A stretch of DNA of 64,000 nt from Amylostereum areolatum (taxonomy: Eukaryota; Basidiomycota; Agaricomycetes; Russulales; Stereaceae). The stretch covers positions 310,001-374,000 of the forward strand of contig SAXG01000036.1 of assembly GCA_012932865.1 (NCBI GenBank). Reading direction: 5' to 3'. A model generated the notes under the pieces. It was not told the origin of the DNA. It did not search any database and was given only the letters and a program-made list of their open reading frames with translations. A program made the position numbers and the translations under genes. Shown here piece after piece: positions 57,994 through 64,000 of this stretch. Each line of letters opens with the position of its first letter. The first letter of the stretch is position 1.

Positions 57994-59585
57994 TGAGGCT
58001 GTCCCTTTTAGAGACTAGATGGAAGTACTCTAGTGGGTTGGGACTTCGAGAGAGGAGCTGTGCTAGTGATCTAGTCTGGGTCTGGTCGTCGAAGTTCCGA
58101 AGCCTGCCTGCACAACACGAGGTTTCCGGTGGCGCAATGGGTAGCGCTGGATTATTCGCTGGTGCAATGTGCTACTCTTACTTACGATCGCACTGTCACT
58201 TCAAGCTTCAGTGCGATAGAGTTCGCAAAACAATGCCATGGGAAGTATATTTTGTGAAGAATCGTTCCCGGAACATTGCATGCCGTCCAAAGAACATGTA
58301 TGAGATAGACAGACGGATTTACCGCGTGAACGAGGCGGTTTATGGAACGTTTCCGAGGCCCATGATTCGAGATTCGATGTACCATATTTTCTTTTCACAA
58401 TGAGAGAACAGAGGGTTGGACGAAATCCAAATCGGAAGTTCAACCGCTCGACACTGCGAGTAAGATGTAAACCTGACCATATAAACAGATGGTCAGAAAC
58501 ACTAGCCGGACCCAGAACCGCACCGTATAAGTGACCGTGGTTGGCAGCCTTCAGTAGCGAACGTAAACCCCCGCCCCAAACGCCCCCGGCCAAGCGATCT
58601 TTTTCGACGACCACTTGCTCAAGAGGTCGGCCACGTCGCACATGTCATCAACAGGAGGTTTCCAAGGCTTGGTTACGTCCGATTCGATATCTGGTGCTCA
58701 GCATGGCGTGGTGTGGGGACGGAGATTGTCTTAGTGCCAGTGCGCCGTCGCTACGCGGATTTCCGAAGCTCTGTGACGAAGGTGGCGGGCTCGTGGCTAG
58801 ACGTAGGGAACCGTGTGTTCGTTTTTCGAGTATGAAAAAATTGGACGAGCACTGAAAGTGAAAGCGGGGCAACGGGGTGTCAAGGAGAGTGCCAGTGACT
58901 CGGAGGTGGGTTAGGAGGTGGTGGACAGGCCTAAAAAACGGCAAGAAACGGCATCGTCATCGGGATTCGGCGGACCGAGGTCGCGGCAATTGGCAAAGCT
59001 TTGCACGGTCTCAACGATCTCAACCAGCACAGAACCACCACCACCACCACCACCACCACCACCACCACCATCCTCCTTGATGCATATCGTCGCAATCCGA
59101 CTCACATCGCCTTCAACGCGCCTTGAGAGGACCTGTGTGGAGACCAACGACTCACGAGGACAAAGTTGCAGCAAGGGACCAGGGTCATTGATACAGGACT
59201 AGTCACTATGCAGGATTGGGCTCCTCATCGGAAATTCAGAGCATATAGATTCAAAACAGGTGAGGATTTTTTGACGGTCCATCTACGACGAGAGTGACGA
59301 ACAATTCATGTGTAATCCCCGCCAGATATGTTCTCGGCGCTCATGTGGCCATCCTCTAAAACATGAATTCCGAATCATCGACCTTTGTGTCCCATGGTCG
59401 AGCAGCAGACCGTTTTTCATTCAGGTCGTACGGCCCGTCCAGTGGTCAACGGTCGTCCCCGTGAACAAGTCACTTAGTGGCCTATCGAGGTCTGCCCCTG
59501 CGAAAAAAGGTATGACGCGCCGTCCAAGGCCTTTATATGCTCGCTCATCACTCTCCGAGTCTAGTTTCCTCCGACGTCCCTCTCG
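57994..59585. other. Intergenic with microsatellite
   Basis: About 1.6 kb without a supported gene. It holds the (CAC)n repeat noted separately and a tRNA D-arm-like string near 58135. TTTATATGC near 59531 may be the TATA region of GH78-type copy 2. Confidence 0.4.
59033..59071 (+). repeat. (CCA)n microsatellite
   Basis: About 12 uninterrupted CCA/CAC triplets. The frames across it spell poly-His or poly-Pro/Thr but belong to no supported gene. Confidence 0.85.
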
Positions 59586-62025
59586 ATGCTACCGCGCCTC
59601 TGCTCTGTGTTTTTTTCCGCGTCGCTCGCATGGGCGGCGGCGCCTGCAGGCCCATGGGACGACTTCAACTATTCGCCGGAATCCAGGACGGTATACCCCA
59701 CGGCCATTTATCGCGTAAACGGTACCGTCGAAAACGCGTCCAACCTCGCGGGGAACCAAGGCTCTGCCACGCTCTTGGGGAACAACTCATATGTCACCCT
59801 CGATTTCGGCAAAGAGGTTCGTGTTGCTTCGCTTTTTATTATCTTTAACGACTGACGGTGGCCACAGGTCGGCGGTCTCATCTCCTGGAATTTTGAGAAC
59901 GTCACCTCCTCGTCGGCCGTCTCCCTCTCCTTTTCCGAATCTGCCCTGTTTGCCCGCCCGTTTTCGTCGGACAATTCGGGCCTTGCCAACGCAAACACCA
60001 CCGTCGATGGCGTTGAACCGGTCCTCGCCCCCCTTGCTGCCGGCTTCTGGACACAACCCGCTGAATGGCTCCGAGGAGGCTTCCGCTACCTCACCATCGT
60101 CTCCAACGCCAACGACCCCGTTACAATCTCGAATGTATCCTGCACCATTACCTTCATGCCCCACTTCGACAGCCTGAGGAACTATTCCGGCTATTTCTCC
60201 GCGCAGGATCCGGGGTCGGAAGATGAAGACTTTTTGACGAAGTTGTGGTATGCGGGAGCATACACTGTGCAGACAAATTCAATAGCAGCGGATCAGGGAA
60301 GAGTGCAGGTAGACTCGGGAAAGGAGCAGCCTTATCCAGGACATGGTGAGCGATGCCGTGCTTGGACGTCGCGATGATTGCTAACAGGGATGTAGGTTGG
60401 GCCAACAACGCGACCAGTGGGATTGCCAGTCCAATCTTGGTTGATGGAGCGAAACGGGATCGGTAAGTTTTCACAATCCGTCCGCCCTGAGTTCTTGCTC
60501 TTACCTAGAGTATCCTACAGGACCATCTGGCCTGGTAAGTCGGCATGTGAAATCCGATTCGAACGCTTCCAACGAGCATCCCTCCAGGCGACATGGGCAT
60601 ATCTACACCAACAAGCTTCGTTTCGCTAAACGATCTGCTTCCTACCAAGAACAGTATTATTTCTCTGTTCTCGTGGCAAAACGCGTCGGGCGAACTTCCT
60701 TATGCTGGTCCAACCATCAACGCTCTCGGAAGGCTTGCTCGCCTTCTTCTGGCTTTCTTGGTTTACAACTTACATGTCGTTATTTTTAGTGTTACCTACC
60801 ACGAGTGGACACTGGTCGGTGTCCACAGCACGTGGCTCTATACCGGCGATATCGAGCTGGTACAAACTTTGTGGACAAATTATACGAAAGCCATTGGATA
60901 TCTGGAAAATTTGGTCGGCGACGAGGGTCTAATCAACTCCACGAGCGCGTCTTACGATTGGGGACGCAACGGAGGAGGAGGGTACAGCATCTCCCCCAAC
61001 GCTGCTTACTATAAAGTAATCCTGCGATTCTCCAAACCTTGACCAACCTGAAACCAACGCTCTTCTTCCCAGGTTCTCCTGAACAGTGTCGAGCTCGCCA
61101 ACGCACTGAACCAGACCGACCTCGCCGCCGCCTGGGCCGCCAACGCGACGACGCTCAAGGAGAACTTCAACAAAGTCCTGTGGATGGATGACGTCGGAAT
61201 GTACCGCGACAACGAGACGAGCACCCTCGTGCCCCAGGACGGTAACTCGCTCGCGGTCCTTTTCAACCTCACGACCTCGCAGGCGCAAAAGGAGTCCATC
61301 AGCGAGGGGTTGACGAAGAACTGGGTGGAGCTTGGGGCAGTGGGGCCTGAGATGCCGGACACCGTCGCGCCGTATGTGAGCGGGTTCGAGGTACATTTGG
61401 CCTGCGATTTCCTTAAAGGTGCTGACAAGCTTCGGGGTAGATTCAAGCGCATTTCGAGGCGGACCGTGGCGAGCGCGCGCTGGACCTCATCCGGAGAGAG
61501 TGGGGATATATGCTCACGACCAACCTCAGCGTGCAGTCCACGCTTCTGGAAGGTTACACCACCAACGGCTCCCTTGGGTACGTTTGGGCCTACACTGATC
61601 CACCTCGCTCTTACGAAATGGCGTCACGCAGATACCGCTGGTTCGCGGGCTACGACAACGATGAATCGTATACGTCGCACTCGCACGGCTGGAGCACGGG
61701 CCCGACCTCCGCGCTCACGTTCTACGTCCTCGGGCTCACCGTCACCTCCCCTCAAGGTGCGACCTGGGCCGTGTCGCCGCATCTGAGCGGGCTTCCGGCG
61801 GCGCAGGGCGGGTTCTCGACGGGCCTGGGGTGGTTCGGCGTGCAGTGGTCGTCGAACGAGACGGCGTTTGAGCTGGACGTGGACGTGCCCACGGGGACGA
61901 AGGGGGTGGTGACCCTGCCGGTATCAGGGACGACGACGGTGGATGGCGAGGCGGCGACGGTAAACGGAGGAGTATTGGCGTTAGAGGGCGGGAATCATAC
62001 TATTGTCGTTGCGGTCGGCTCGTAG
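59586..62025 (+). CDS. GH78-type alpha-L-rhamnosidase relative, copy 2
   Basis: A secreted protein (MLPRLCSVFFSASLAWAAAP signal) with the same exon plan as copy 1. Blocks: GPWDDFNYSPESRTVYPTAI, GGFRYLTIVSN, FLTKLWYAGAYTVQTN, AKRDRTIWPGDMG, YHEWTLVGVHSTWLYTGDI, RREWGYMLTTNLSVQS, HSHGWSTGPTSALTFYVLG, and the beta-rich C-terminal domain starting FGVQWSSNET. Conserved acidic residues around RDR..WPGDMG fit the six-hairpin GH78-type fold. At about 60735 the intron homologous to one in copy 1 has GCTTGC instead of GTGTGC, so it is either a GC-AG intron or is retained in frame, adding 20 hydrophobic residues. No stop codon interrupts the frame. Confidence 0.8.
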
Positions 62026-62306
62026 TGGCTACTTGTTCACTCGCGCCTTGTATGCATAATTGTACTGTACGACGTAGTGTATGTATCATATATGTACAAA
62101 CATGGCCGCCGAGACGTCTCCATTTTTCCTTCACAGGTTCACCAACAACTCAAATACATGCGAAGCCGAGACCTTCGTACCCTTTCCCCTCTCCTGTCTC
62201 CCTTCTTCATCCTTCCATCCCTTTGTCCTTCAACGCAAAAGGCATCTGAATGCGATCACGGTTGGTAATTCTACGCCTACCTCTCTGTCCAGCAGGCAGC
62301 GACGCG

Positions 62307-64000
<1,694 letters not shown>

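Noticed and set aside
58125..58160. tRNA-like D-arm string (TGGCGCAATGGGTAGCGC)
   Set aside because: It matches an A box and a 4-bp D stem, but I find no matching anticodon arm, T loop or acceptor stem within 120 bases.

Overview
The window is nuclear DNA from a filamentous basidiomycete, most likely an Agaricomycete. The genes are split by many short introns of about 45-65 bp, mostly GT-AG with CTNA-type branch sites. The gene families are typical mushroom ones: a KDZ transposase, an Agaricus-type fruit-body lectin, an MLKL-type N-terminal domain protein, and seven-helix membrane proteins. All introns and products given here were read by eye; no search was run.

Left third (about 0.86-22.4 kb). 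This is a giant inverted duplication. Arms of about 6.4 and 7.0 kb face each other across an 8.1 kb spacer. Each arm carries two copies of a multi-exon gene encoding a fungal OTT_1508-like (zinc, HAE...CxxC) deaminase plus one conserved hypothetical gene. Copies A and B with X-left lie on the left; X-right, D and E lie on the right. The spacer holds a proline-rich hypothetical gene, a short-chain dehydrogenase, a GH78-type rhamnosidase relative and a third-lineage deaminase (C). Most deaminase copies are damaged, several at one conserved Trp-containing motif.

Middle (22.4-36.3 kb). A further deaminase copy (F plus G) is split in exon 2 by an 11.8 kb KDZ-class DNA transposon. The element has matching terminal inverted repeats and a 9-bp target duplication. 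It carries a KDZ transposase gene with one nonsense codon, a GRF-zinc-finger/Cys-cluster accessory gene, a decayed sedolisin fragment and about 6 kb of poorly resolved cargo.

Right half (36.3-64 kb). This part reads as ordinary fungal gene space. It holds two purine nucleoside permeases, a cyanamide hydratase, a phospholipid N-methyltransferase divergent from a COQ8 kinase, and a minisatellite beside a gag-like ORF. It also holds an MLKL-like pseudokinase, a tandem pair of seven-helix proteins, a second GH78 gene and a fruit-body lectin with a C-terminal extension.

Several families (deaminase, GH78, permease, a cyanamide hydratase fragment) occur two or more times in different orders. This suggests repeated duplication and inversion of an ancestral block, with later gene conversion and decay.
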